Assembly (NCBI GenBank): GCA_029212885.1
Contig: JARGPC010000006.1
Location: 1 to 64,000 of the forward strand
DNA length: 64,000 bases
Reading direction: 5' to 3'
DNA from: Coxiellaceae bacterium
Lineage (GTDB): Bacteria; Pseudomonadota; Gammaproteobacteria; Coxiellales; Coxiellaceae
Of the stretch, positions 46,409 through 55,156 are shown piece by piece. How positions within the stretch are numbered: position 1 is the first letter of the stretch; every line of letters starts with the position of its first letter. Below the pieces are notes generated by a model. The model saw only the letters and a list, made by a program, of their open reading frames with translations. It had not been told where the DNA came from and did no database searches. The position numbers and the translations under genes were made by a program.

Positions 46409-47872
46409 TTATCTATCAATATGTACGTTATGATTCTCTAAGTATTCATGCGCATGTGGTAACATGCTCTTTCGCTTTACCCGGTAGCGACGATCAAACA
46501 AAATCATCATTCCAGCCAGCGTCATCAATATGCCGCCAACGCCAATCCATCGAGCAAACAACCCGAATTGCATCATCATCGTAACCCCCATTACGACAAT
46601 AGCCACCCCACTATGCCCTAAAACCATTGCCCACTCACTGCGTGATAAACGCTTAACAGTAAGCAGCTTATCTCGACCGAAGTGCAGCCAGTGATTTACT
46701 GTTTGTATCCATATCCAGAAGCCTAAGCTTAAACCGACAATAGCCCATGGTTTAAAGGAAAAACCAAACACCAATAACACAGTGACCGCCAATAACACCG
46801 CCGCAATCATACCGAATACCAGTCGATAAGTAACGCGAAATAATGATGTATGCTGCCATTTAAAATAGGGCCCTATTCCGATGAGCACTAATAATGGCAG
46901 AATAAGAAGGAGGAATGCTAAATTAAAATATGCAGGATTAAACCACCCCATCATGTCACAGAAGGTAACTAACATAATCATTATCAACAAAGCATTATTC
47001 AGCAGTAACATCATCTCACGCGAATAAACACTAAACCCTGTATGGCTAATGAGGCGATCTGAACGAAAAGCACTAAGGAATAACACCAGGCCAAAAAATA
47101 ACAATATAACAATAAGCAGTGCATGTTGCTTATTAGTAGCAAGCGCTGGGGCCACTATCGCCAGCACACACAAGCCAAAGGTTACAATTGACAGTAGTAC
47201 CGACCATGCTTTAAATACCCCGCGTTTCTCAGTTGCCGGTAATGCATGCAACAACGCCGTGGCAACAAGCCAAGGTAGCAACGATGCACTCAGTATTGGG
47301 TGATTAAACCACTGACCATCAACAACCACCCCAAGGGTAAGAAAAACCCAGGCTGTTACTGCCCAAGGGCGAACCCAGCGTACCCAAACCGCATCTAATC
47401 GGCCATGCATAAGAGCAGCCACTGAAAAGGCAAACACGACAGAAAAACCCACATAACCCATATATAAAATAGACAGGTGTATAACCGCACCATAACTGGG
47501 TAATACACCTGCGACTAAGTAATGAAATGAGTCCAATAGCATCAGAATATATACATAAGCAACAACAGCTATCGTTGACAGCACCGCCTGCATATAAGCC
47601 ATAAACTCTACAGGTAACCGTTTGCTAAATAACGCAACCGCGGTCATCCATAACGATAAAATAAATAGCCATAATAATGCTGAAGTATGATGCATGTTAG
47701 GTAAAACAAATAGGCTGGCAGCAACAAGTAAGGTTTGAGCAATGGCGGCATAGCGCCCCACACGCATAAAGGCAACATTACTAAGCTTAGCGCCCAGCAG
47801 TGACATTACGAATTGCAATGCCGCAATGCACAACGCCAATATCAAACAAAAGTGACCTATCTCTGCATCCAT
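46409..47872 (-). CDS. CcmF-like membrane protein lacking the WWD motif
   Basis: 487 residues with about 13 helices. IHLSILYMGYVGFSVVFAFS at 131-150, GRLDAVWVRWVRPWAVTAWV and PWLVATALLHALPATEKRG at 200-218 align closely with the haem-lyase subunit CcmF. Where CcmF has the tryptophan-rich WGGWWFWDPVEN, this protein has only VVDGQWFNHPILSAS (183-197), a deletion of about 13 residues. The WG-x-HEGS region is also missing and the total length is about 160 residues short. His132 and His209 remain. It cannot be a standard haem lyase. AAGG precedes the start; wecA-like gene lies 19 bp upstream. Confidence 0.75.
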   Translation of the reverse strand: MDAEIGHFCLILALCIAALQFVMSLLGAKLSNVAFMRVGRYAAIAQTLLVAASLFVLPNMHHTSALLWLFILSLWMTAVALFSKRLPVEFMAYMQAVLSTIAVVAYVYILMLLDSFHYLVAGVLPSYGAVIHLSILYMGYVGFSVVFAFSVAALMHGRLDAVWVRWVRPWAVTAWVFLTLGVVVDGQWFNHPILSASLLPWLVATALLHALPATEKRGVFKAWSVLLSIVTFGLCVLAIVAPALATNKQHALLIVILLFFGLVLFLSAFRSDRLISHTGFSVYSREMMLLLNNALLIMIMLVTFCDMMGWFNPAYFNLAFLLLILPLLVLIGIGPYFKWQHTSLFRVTYRLVFGMIAAVLLAVTVLLVFGFSFKPWAIVGLSLGFWIWIQTVNHWLHFGRDKLLTVKRLSRSEWAMVLGHSGVAIVVMGVTMMMQFGLFARWIGVGGILMTLAGMMILFDRRYRVKRKSMLPHAHEYLENHNVHIDR

Positions 47873-47891
47873 GCAGTAACCTTATATGTAA

Positions 47892-48980
47892 TTACGTATT
47901 GGTATTGAGTTCCACGTACTTTTTCAACCAGATATTACAAACGCTAACATATAGCATCAGTGAAACCAGCCAAATAATAAAGACAATTCCACTGGTTAGC
48001 TCTAAATAACGGAACATCCAACCCAAAGCAATCAGAAACAATGTCAACGCCATAATCCATAGATTAATCGCAATTCGTGACATGCCCAGCGATAACATCA
48101 AATGATGTAAATGTTCACGATCAGCCTCGAGCGGTGAACGCCCTTGCATTAAGCGGTATGTCACTACTTGCACACAATCAAAGAATGGATAAGAAATAAC
48201 CCACACTGCGTCAATTGGTCGAAAGTGATTGACGCCCACTTGCGACAATTGCAAAGCAAACCAAATAATAATAAATGCTAATACTGTGCTACCCGAATCG
48301 CCCATAAATACCTTGGCGGACTTGCGCCATGGCATAGGCATATTGAGACATAAGAAGGCAAAGGTCGCGACACAGACAATCACCAGCACTAACATGGAGA
48401 ACATTTGACCTTCTTGGTGCAGCATAATACTTAAAGTAACCAACTGTATTAATGCCACACCACCCGCCAACCCGTCCTGACCGTCGATCATATTGAAAGC
48501 ATTGATATAGCAGATCACAACAAGGATTGTTAACGGCACAGCCCACAGTCCCAGCATGACATCACCGGTAAAAAATATAGAACCCAAGTTGTTTAGTTGA
48601 TGACCACCCCAGACAATCAAAAGTAACGAGGCGATCAATTGCCCAACCAAGCGCAAGCTCTGGCTAATGTCTTTAAAATCATCAGCAATACCCATCAATA
48701 ACAGCAAACCAGCGCCACCGAGCATGCCGCGGTACTCGCTGAGTGAAATATGCAGTGTCAGTAAGCCAAAACACATGCCAAAGAAGATGGCAATTCCGCC
48801 AATTAACGGCGTTTTGCTGTCATGTAATTTTCGACCGCCGGGATGGTCTGTCAAACCAATTTGTATCGCAATCGGGTACAGCAGCCACATACAAAACAGA
48901 GTTGTAATAAAAGTGAGCACACTGCTCTTGAGTAAAAAATCGATCATGGCACAGGCAAATACGGTTATTGAAAGTGCCAT
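47892..48980 (-). CDS. WecA/MraY-type polyprenyl-phosphate glycosyl-1-phosphate transferase
   Basis: 362 residues, about eleven hydrophobic helices. RKLHDSKTPLIGGIAIFFG, LLLLMGIADDFKDIS (the DD motif), INAFNMIDGQDGLAGG (N-x3-D-x2-D-x2) and KVFMGDSGST are the catalytic hallmarks. It transfers a sugar phosphate to undecaprenyl phosphate, the first step of O-antigen or related glycan assembly, in the inner membrane. AAGGGA is 8 bases before the start. No other O-antigen genes are adjacent. Confidence 0.92.
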   Translation of the reverse strand: MALSITVFACAMIDFLLKSSVLTFITTLFCMWLLYPIAIQIGLTDHPGGRKLHDSKTPLIGGIAIFFGMCFGLLTLHISLSEYRGMLGGAGLLLLMGIADDFKDISQSLRLVGQLIASLLLIVWGGHQLNNLGSIFFTGDVMLGLWAVPLTILVVICYINAFNMIDGQDGLAGGVALIQLVTLSIMLHQEGQMFSMLVLVIVCVATFAFLCLNMPMPWRKSAKVFMGDSGSTVLAFIIIWFALQLSQVGVNHFRPIDAVWVISYPFFDCVQVVTYRLMQGRSPLEADREHLHHLMLSLGMSRIAINLWIMALTLFLIALGWMFRYLELTSGIVFIIWLVSLMLYVSVCNIWLKKYVELNTNT

Positions 48981-48998
48981 GATAGCTATCCCTTCAGC

Positions 48999-49325
48999 CT
49001 ACTTCAACAGTAACTTCACCGAATTACGCGCCTTGATCTTCGCTAGACTATTGGCACTAATGCCTCGAATAGCCGAGAGTTGATCTACAGACGTATATTT
49101 ACCATGCTTTTGACGATACGCCACAATCGCTTGCGCACGCTTTATACCAATCCCCTTAAGCACCGCCAATGTTTTGGCATCCGCTTTATTGATGTTAATT
49201 TGCTTAAGCGCTTGCACCTTCACCGACTTCTGCGTACTTGCCTTTGATGCCGCCATGAGCGGTGACGCCGACAACACACTAAAACCACAAGCCAATAAGA
49301 ATAACGAACCGGTTGTTATTTTCAT
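48999..49325 (-). CDS. ComEA-family helix-hairpin-helix protein
   Basis: 108 residues with a signal peptide (LFLLACGFSVLSASPLMAA), then ININKADAKTLAVLKGIGIKRAQAIVAYR and a second hairpin with LSAIRGISANSLAKI. This is the DNA-binding ComEA domain, used in the periplasm to pull in transforming DNA. AAGGAGAG sits upstream of the ATG. Suggests natural competence potential; other com genes are not in view. Confidence 0.93.
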   Translation of the reverse strand: MKITTGSLFLLACGFSVLSASPLMAASKASTQKSVKVQALKQININKADAKTLAVLKGIGIKRAQAIVAYRQKHGKYTSVDQLSAIRGISANSLAKIKARNSVKLLLK

Positions 49326-49413
49326 AAAAGTACTCTCCTTAAATTAAACCACTTGAGTGTACTCGTTCTGGATGCTTATCAAATACCGGAAATTTTACGG
49401 GGATAGCTTGTCA

Positions 49414-51291
49414 TCACATAACCGCGCAGCAATGAGATGCTCTATTCCTATTCGGATGCTCTTTTAATAAGTTAACTATTCTCTTATCACACGCATGTTT
49501 AGCATATTGATACACGGTATAGCCACTAAAGGTGTGAATGGGTACATTCACATCAATTCGCGGATCAGCCAACAGCAATCTAACGGTCTCATAGTCATTT
49601 GAGCAAACCGCACTGCTGAGTAGCGTAGAATCCATATAAACTCTATTCACATCAATATTGGTATTTTTCAATAAGATGTTAATGAGCCCATAGAAATGAT
49701 TATTGACGGCCACTTTAAGTGTTTGCCAACAACCATAAGTTCGTAATTGTTGGTTAAACCTAGGGCTGCTTAATAAAGTTTTATATATCGAATTATAATT
49801 AGGATAACCACTAAACTCAGTAATGAAGTGAATTACTGAATTACGATAATGACCATCCACGTGAAGCTCCACTCTATCATGATTCAATAGCATCTCAAAC
49901 GCACCTAGATTATCGTTAAGCAAAACTGCAAATAGTGGCGTGTGGTGGCTACGATCCTGAGTATTCACGTCTACTTGATTATCATTTAATAGAAGCTCAA
50001 TAACTGCATTATTTGATTGATCTATAGCCGTGTTGAATGGAGTGTCACCACGACCATCCTTTATATTACGATCAACGTTGCTATGATTTAATATAATCTT
50101 GATGGCGGTGATATCATTTTTAGACACCGCATAGTGAAGCACAGTTACCCCATTGCTCAACATGTTCTGGTCGATTCTGTCATTTCTCAATAACATTTCC
50201 AATATCTCATAATGCTTTAACTCTACAGCATCATGAAGCACGAAATTGTCACTGTCGGTTTTTACATTTACATCAACAATGGGGTGACAGATCAACGCAT
50301 AAATAATATCATTGTGCCCTTTCGCACCCGCAGCTAACAATGGAGTAACGCCACCCGCTCTTGCTATATTTGGTTGTATTTCAGGCTGCCCCAGCAGGTA
50401 CTCGACAACATCATAATGACCTAAAAAGCTAGCGATATACAATGCTGTTGCATTTTCATCATTAGTGGCATTTAAATATTCGGGATAAGCGGCATACAAT
50501 ATCGCTACAGCATTGACTTGATTGCAAGCAGACGCCAGGTAGAAAATAGTACAACCACCCAAAGCGCGCTTTTCATGATCAAAAAAAACATGATGAGTAT
50601 TATGTGAAAAAAACGGTACAACAATGCGATTATAAAAATCCTGCAACCAACTTGGCTGTATAAAGGCTAGTGCACTATATACCGCATAACCTGCTACAAT
50701 ACTTTCGCTTACTTGCAGCGTAGGTTGCAGTGCAAAAAACTCGTCATACTTGCCACTTCTAATGTACCAATGCAGTTGTCTACCTTGTATTTCATCGGCC
50801 GACATTGTGTCAGTTGTTCGAAAGTGGTTTTTAAAATAACGCTTGAGGTCAGGCATACACTGTTGAGGCTCAACATTCTCAATTAAGTCGGGGAATGATG
50901 CCCTCAAAGGCAAAACTGATGCTGCCGCAGGATAACCTGCCGTTATTTTTTTATTGGTACGCCACAACAAGTTTATTTGATCGTTTAATGGAAGGTACTC
51001 AGCAACACGTGGCCATACAAAGTGAGGCACTTTGACGCCCTTAGTCATTAAATACAGCGAGCGAAACGGCACAATGATCTTATTAGTCATTATTACAATG
51101 TTTCCATTCACGAATGACAGACACATAACAAACTGATGCCACCACACACTTGGGATGATTGATGCATCGATGCTTCTGACTACCACCTTTTCTGGAGCAT
51201 CTTGTAATTCTGTTAGTGTAGGTTCAATTAGGATCTCACTCGATAAATGCTCTATTGCTGGTGCATCTGGATCACTTTTATACTCTCTCAT
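49414..51291 (-). CDS. F-box-like/ankyrin protein with C-terminal CaaX box (AnkB-like)
   Basis: 625 residues. Residues about 88-122 (PHFVWPRVAEYLPLNDQINL, then LWRTNKKI) resemble an F-box. Ankyrin repeats fill about 235-610, for example NATALYIASFLGHYDVVEYL, GVTPLLAAGAKGHNDIIYAL, GVTVLHYAVSKNDITAIKII and GDTPFNTAIDQSNNAVIELL. The protein ends in CCAVM, i.e. a CAVM CaaX prenylation box right before the stop. F-box plus ankyrin plus CaaX is the plan of the Legionella effector AnkB, though this protein is much longer. It is likely a eukaryote-directed effector that would recruit host SCF ubiquitin ligase at membranes. GGAAGAGG precedes the ATG. Confidence 0.8.
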   Translation of the reverse strand: MREYKSDPDAPAIEHLSSEILIEPTLTELQDAPEKVVVRSIDASIIPSVWWHQFVMCLSFVNGNIVIMTNKIIVPFRSLYLMTKGVKVPHFVWPRVAEYLPLNDQINLLWRTNKKITAGYPAAASVLPLRASFPDLIENVEPQQCMPDLKRYFKNHFRTTDTMSADEIQGRQLHWYIRSGKYDEFFALQPTLQVSESIVAGYAVYSALAFIQPSWLQDFYNRIVVPFFSHNTHHVFFDHEKRALGGCTIFYLASACNQVNAVAILYAAYPEYLNATNDENATALYIASFLGHYDVVEYLLGQPEIQPNIARAGGVTPLLAAGAKGHNDIIYALICHPIVDVNVKTDSDNFVLHDAVELKHYEILEMLLRNDRIDQNMLSNGVTVLHYAVSKNDITAIKIILNHSNVDRNIKDGRGDTPFNTAIDQSNNAVIELLLNDNQVDVNTQDRSHHTPLFAVLLNDNLGAFEMLLNHDRVELHVDGHYRNSVIHFITEFSGYPNYNSIYKTLLSSPRFNQQLRTYGCWQTLKVAVNNHFYGLINILLKNTNIDVNRVYMDSTLLSSAVCSNDYETVRLLLADPRIDVNVPIHTFSGYTVYQYAKHACDKRIVNLLKEHPNRNRASHCCAVM

Positions 51292-51582
51292 ACCTCTTCC
51301 ATACCATTACAACAACCCAGTCATAACATTCTTGACTAATGGTTAGTTATATATTACCTACCGTTAGATATAACGTCGATTCTAGATATATGGCATCAGT
51401 TTGTCAAGATATTTAGCCACCCAGCCAAATCTGCAAAAATCCAAGAATGGGCATGTTAAGACTGCTCGATTATTGTCAGTAGAAAAACTTAGAAAAATCA
51501 CATGAGTATGATACAGTAATGATGTGGGGTAAGATTTTGCTTGTTCTGTTGATGGTCGCTGTATTACCGCGTGAGGGGTCTC

Positions 51583-53016
51583 ATGGAGTGGTTTATCAAT
51601 ATCATTGCTTATTTATTTAGCTTAGCTTTAATAATTAACGCTATCCTATTTATTTTTCAGCTTTTTACGATATGGCAACAACGCAGCGCCAATGATGTAT
51701 CACTGGGCGCATTTTGCGGCTTCTTTTTAATCCAAGGCGTCACTACCACCTACGCCCTACTGCATTCTGAGCATATTTTGGCCTACGGGACCATGATCAG
51801 TATGATAACCTGCGGCTCGGTCATCGTGTCAATTATGTATTTTCGATTTTTTTCAGCTGGTGGCTCACGCGATAACGAACCAAGCCTGCAAGAAATCGTC
51901 GAAAATATCCCAGCCAATGTTTATTGGATGGATCGTAAAGGTAACTTCCTGGGCTGCAACAACCAAATGCTAAAACTGTTACAATTAAAATCAACCGAAG
52001 ATTATCGCGGCAAAACCTATAAAGACCTTTATGAAAAAAACCATATCGACATCATCAAACAAACCGACCAAGAAGTGATGTCGACAGATAAAGCCATCGC
52101 TTTAGAAGAAGTAGCCTTTCCTTACAAGGTCTATTGGAGTAATAAAATCCCCCTACATAACCGCAGAAATGAAGTCATCGGTCTGCTGGGGGTATCAATC
52201 GACATCACCGACCGCAAAAAAATGGAACGTGATATCGAACATGAAAAAAAACGTGCCGAAACCGCTAACTACGCAAAAACCGAATTTATCTATAATATGC
52301 GACACGATATACGCACACCACTGACAAACATGGTCGGACTCACGAATATATTGATCACCAAAGAAGAAGACCCTGAGAAAAAAGAAATTATACAAGACCT
52401 ATTAACCTCATCAGAAGCACTGCTGGATTTATTCAATGACCTACTCACTTTTTCCAGTTTTGATGAAGGCGCACATAACGTGCAAAGCAAACCATTTAAT
52501 CTAAAAGAAGTCATTTTTCAAATTCAAAGCATCATGAGCGCCGCCATACAAAGTAAAGGTATCGACCTAAATATCGATTATGACGATAAAATACCAGACA
52601 GTTTGCTCGGTGACCAAATGCGTATACATCGTATTTTATTAAATCTTGTTGGCAATGCAATCAAATTCACCGACCAAGGCAGCGTCACGCTAAAAACCTC
52701 ATTAGAAGAAGTTCAAACCAAACAAGTCATACTCAAACTCTCCATTGAAGACAGCGGCATGGGTATCCCACAAAATAAAATTGGTTATATCTTCGGCAAG
52801 TTTAATCGATTAGAAAAATCAGCAACAGGCAACCATCCCGGAACCGGGTTAGGCCTATCAATTGTTAAACGTTTTCTTCAAGACATTGGCGGTGATATAC
52901 ATGTGGATAGCACCATTGGTGTGGGCTCGTGCTTTACCTGTACTATACCGTTTGAAATTCCTCACAGCTCAAGGAGTGAAGCATATGAAACGCGCTCATC
53001 GTATTCTTCTGGTTGA
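51583..53016 (+). CDS. PQ-loop-like/PAS sensor histidine kinase
   Basis: About 478 residues. Three N-terminal helices include FQLFTIWQQRSANDVSLGAF, which reads like the PQ-loop of SemiSWEET sugar transporters. A PAS domain follows at about 100-215 (IVENIPANVYWMDRKGNFLG), then a HisKA domain with YNMRHDIRTPL (His241), N box LNLVGNAIKF at about 351-360 and G boxes DSGMGIP and GTGLGLSIV. Autophosphorylates and passes phosphate to a receiver. ATG at 51583 has GAGGGG just upstream; a GTG at 51571 is less likely. It overlaps the receiver gene by 32 bp. Confidence 0.9.
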   Translation: MEWFINIIAYLFSLALIINAILFIFQLFTIWQQRSANDVSLGAFCGFFLIQGVTTTYALLHSEHILAYGTMISMITCGSVIVSIMYFRFFSAGGSRDNEPSLQEIVENIPANVYWMDRKGNFLGCNNQMLKLLQLKSTEDYRGKTYKDLYEKNHIDIIKQTDQEVMSTDKAIALEEVAFPYKVYWSNKIPLHNRRNEVIGLLGVSIDITDRKKMERDIEHEKKRAETANYAKTEFIYNMRHDIRTPLTNMVGLTNILITKEEDPEKKEIIQDLLTSSEALLDLFNDLLTFSSFDEGAHNVQSKPFNLKEVIFQIQSIMSAAIQSKGIDLNIDYDDKIPDSLLGDQMRIHRILLNLVGNAIKFTDQGSVTLKTSLEEVQTKQVILKLSIEDSGMGIPQNKIGYIFGKFNRLEKSATGNHPGTGLGLSIVKRFLQDIGGDIHVDSTIGVGSCFTCTIPFEIPHSSRSEAYETRSSYSSG

Positions 53017-53377
53017 AGACAACCCCATCGCGCAACGCATTCCAAAAATCATCCTCGAAGAAGCAGGATACAGCGTGCATATCGCTGAAACCGGGCACGC
53101 TGCTTGTGAAGCACTAAATAATAGCCAACCGCCGTTTGATTTAGTGTTATTGGATATTGGGCTCCCCGACATTAGCGGCTTTGAAGTCGCTCAACAGCTA
53201 CGAAAGCTCGATAACTATAAAGATACACCGGTCATCGGTTTAACCGCACATATTGCCAATAAAATTCAACCGCACAGCATGAATGAAATCATATCTAAAC
53301 CGTTTACTCAGAACTTATTAACCTATATAAATCAGCAGTATTTTCACAACACCGAAGTGAATGCTTCAATTGAGTAG
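52985..53377 (+). CDS. Single-domain response regulator
   Basis: 130 residues, a lone receiver domain: acidic pocket LLVEDN (Glu11-Asp12), phospho-acceptor Asp57 in LVLLDIGLPD, GLTAH and SKPF. No output domain. AAGGAG precedes the start at 52985, which lies within the end of the kinase gene, so the two are partners. Output must pass through another protein; the LuxR fusion downstream is a candidate. Confidence 0.92.
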   Translation: MKRAHRILLVEDNPIAQRIPKIILEEAGYSVHIAETGHAACEALNNSQPPFDLVLLDIGLPDISGFEVAQQLRKLDNYKDTPVIGLTAHIANKIQPHSMNEIISKPFTQNLLTYINQQYFHNTEVNASIE

Positions 53378-53511
53378 AGCTTACTAGTATTAACGCATCG
53401 TCATTTCCGAGCAGAAAACATCGCCATACAAACCGTAATATTCCGGATGGTTGAAGCCCCCTTTTAAGTGCAAAATAGTGCTATCTTTAACAACACAAAG
53501 AGGTACTTAAG

Positions 53512-54279
53512 ATGATTAATAATAAACGAATATTTATCATTGGCCAGCCCGGCGCAGGTAAAGGCTTATTAGCCAAGACCTTAGCCGACAAGCTCAATTG
53601 GCAGTTTATTAATGCTGATTTAGGCTTGGAATATGCCGTCGGCCGACCTTTAAAAGATATTATTGGTGACCAAGGTGCTGAGCACTACCATCAATGCCAA
53701 TATGATGTTTTACAATCACAGCGTAAAAAGCAAATGATTGTTGTAGCAACCGACGCTGGCATTACTGGCAATGCGGCGTGCCGAGAAGCCCTAGCCGATG
53801 AGTTTGTTGTAAACCTAACAGTAAGCACCGCAGTACAGGTAGCTCGGCAAACAACTCAACCAAAATCACTATTGAACACAGATATTAATGACTTTCTTGA
53901 CCAGCTACATCAGTTACGTGATGAAGTGAATGAACAAGTGGCCGATTACACACTGTGCAGCGATGACAATGAACTCGATGAACACGTACAATCAATTATC
54001 GAGATCTTATCAAACAATAGCGATCTTGAACTTAACAATAAAAAAAAACAGTTCAGTGAACACGAACTGATTTATAAACACCAACAAACACATCGCCCCG
54101 TGCATATATCAAAACGACAAGCGGTGTGTTTACATTTTTTAGCTAAAGGCTTATCTGGCAAACAAATCGCCGATCAAATGTATATTTCACCACGCACCGT
54201 AGAAGACCACATTACCAATATGAAACGCGCTTTGGGCTGCCGAAACAGCAAAGAATTAATCGCACTCTATCACCAATGA
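53512..54279 (+). CDS. Kinase-fold P-loop/LuxR-HTH fusion regulator
   Basis: 255 residues in two parts. Residues 5-165 look like a shikimate-kinase-type P-loop domain: IFIIGQPGAGKGLLAKTLAD with Walker A at 11-18, then FINADLGLEYAVGRPLKDII. The shikimate-binding signatures are changed (FR-x-x-E is YHQCQ, GGG is DAG) and the Walker Ser/Thr is Gly, so catalysis is doubtful. Residues about 190-255 are a LuxR helix-turn-helix (AVCLHFLAKGLSGKQIADQM, YISPRTVEDHITNMKRALG). It follows the receiver gene by 134 bp. Probably a ligand- or nucleotide-sensing transcription factor. Confidence 0.8.
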   Translation: MINNKRIFIIGQPGAGKGLLAKTLADKLNWQFINADLGLEYAVGRPLKDIIGDQGAEHYHQCQYDVLQSQRKKQMIVVATDAGITGNAACREALADEFVVNLTVSTAVQVARQTTQPKSLLNTDINDFLDQLHQLRDEVNEQVADYTLCSDDNELDEHVQSIIEILSNNSDLELNNKKKQFSEHELIYKHQQTHRPVHISKRQAVCLHFLAKGLSGKQIADQMYISPRTVEDHITNMKRALGCRNSKELIALYHQ

Positions 54280-54360
54280 ATACTTGTGTAACATTACATG
54301 ATATTATATGCTTCATGCTTGTGATTTGCTATAACCCAATACACACAAGGAACGATTTAG

Positions 54361-54545
54361 ATGAAAAACATACTCAACACCCTACTCATTATTACTTGCC
54401 TCCTATCTTCAAATGCCTATGCACAAAGCGGCTCATACCCTTTTATTACAAAAGAAGAAGCGTTGAAATATTGCCCTGAACCCAATCAATTAACATTTAA
54501 ATCTGACAGCAGCTTCATATTAAGCAACGGGGTAATAGTCGGCTT
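54361..54545 (+). pseudogene. 5' part of a small secreted (DUF3757-like) gene, split by an IS
   Basis: Signal peptide KNILNTLLIITCLLSSNAYA, then SYPFITKEEALKYCPEPNQL and a beta-rich segment up to SNGVIVG. At about 54545 the reading frame runs into the right end of an IS605-type element and stops 14 codons later at 54588. The probable 3' remainder lies at 55157-55354. The CPEPNQL segment resembles DUF3757 secreted proteins. The gene is therefore interrupted, not naturally short. Confidence 0.7.
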
Positions 54546-55150
54546 TGACATCCTCCCCTCCCTAAAGGAAGGGGATTCCTATTACTAGGCTGGTACTTGG
54601 TTACCCATTCCCAGAAGTTCCTGCTTCACCGAAGTCACTAATGTGTCTTCTCCACAGGCTAACACGGCATGCCCTGCCGCTAAAATATTTTTTGCTGCAT
54701 TGATATCAGCATGTGCTTCATGCTGGCATCCCTGACAAACAAATCTATCCTGGCTAAGGCGATTACTTTTTCTTGTGTCTCCACACCGATGACACCTTTG
54801 AGAAGTGTACTTTGGATCCACTTCAAGTAATTGCCCACCTAACCATTCAAGCTTATAACGTAATTGACGTTTAAACTCACCCCAGCCTTGATCAAGAATG
54901 GATTTGTTTAAACCTGATTTAGCTTTCACTTGTTTTCCAGGGTTTTCAAGCGATCCTTTTGCGCTATGACTCATGTTCGTGATTTTCAAAGCCTCTAATA
55001 CCACCAATGCGTGGTTCTTGCTAGCTGTGGGGGAGCACCTATCAGTATTGTGCGCGAGTACATTCAAAACCAATCGTCACCCAAATGAGCATAGTGGCGA
55101 ATTGAGCGCCTTATATCACCGACATGAATGACGGTGTCTTACGGCGCATA
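54545..55150 (-). mobile_element. Decayed IS605-type (tnpB-only) element
   Basis: The right end at 54545-54584 has the typical hairpin CCCCTCCCTAAAGGAAGGGG next to the TTGACATCC boundary. The left side near 55110-55137 has CACCGACATGAATGACGGTG, a hairpin resembling those at left ends of such elements. Between them only the 3' third of tnpB remains and no tnpA is present. Inserted within a small secreted gene. The exact left boundary is uncertain by tens of bases. Confidence 0.75.
54585..55034 (-). pseudogene. TnpB C-terminal remnant
   Basis: Family similarity begins at about 55022 with NHALVVLEALKITNMS, then VKAKSGLNKSILDQGWGEFK, RQLRYKLEWLGGQLLEV and the zinc ribbon YTSQRCHRCG...FVCQGCQHEAHADINAAKNIL, which carries the last catalytic Asp. 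The N-terminal two-thirds with the first RuvC motifs are absent. An apparent start at 55073 belongs to unrelated sequence. It cannot be an active nuclease; the 3' end could still encode part of the guide (omega) RNA scaffold. Confidence 0.85.
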
Positions 55151-55156
55151 GGATAA

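Noticed and set aside
52862-52984. Longer start for the response regulator
   Set aside because: The 41 extra residues are out-of-frame translation of the kinase gene; AAGGAG marks the ATG at 52985.
54585-55073. Intact small transposase gene
   Set aside because: Family similarity starts only at about 55022 and lacks two-thirds of TnpB; the apparent start is in unrelated sequence.
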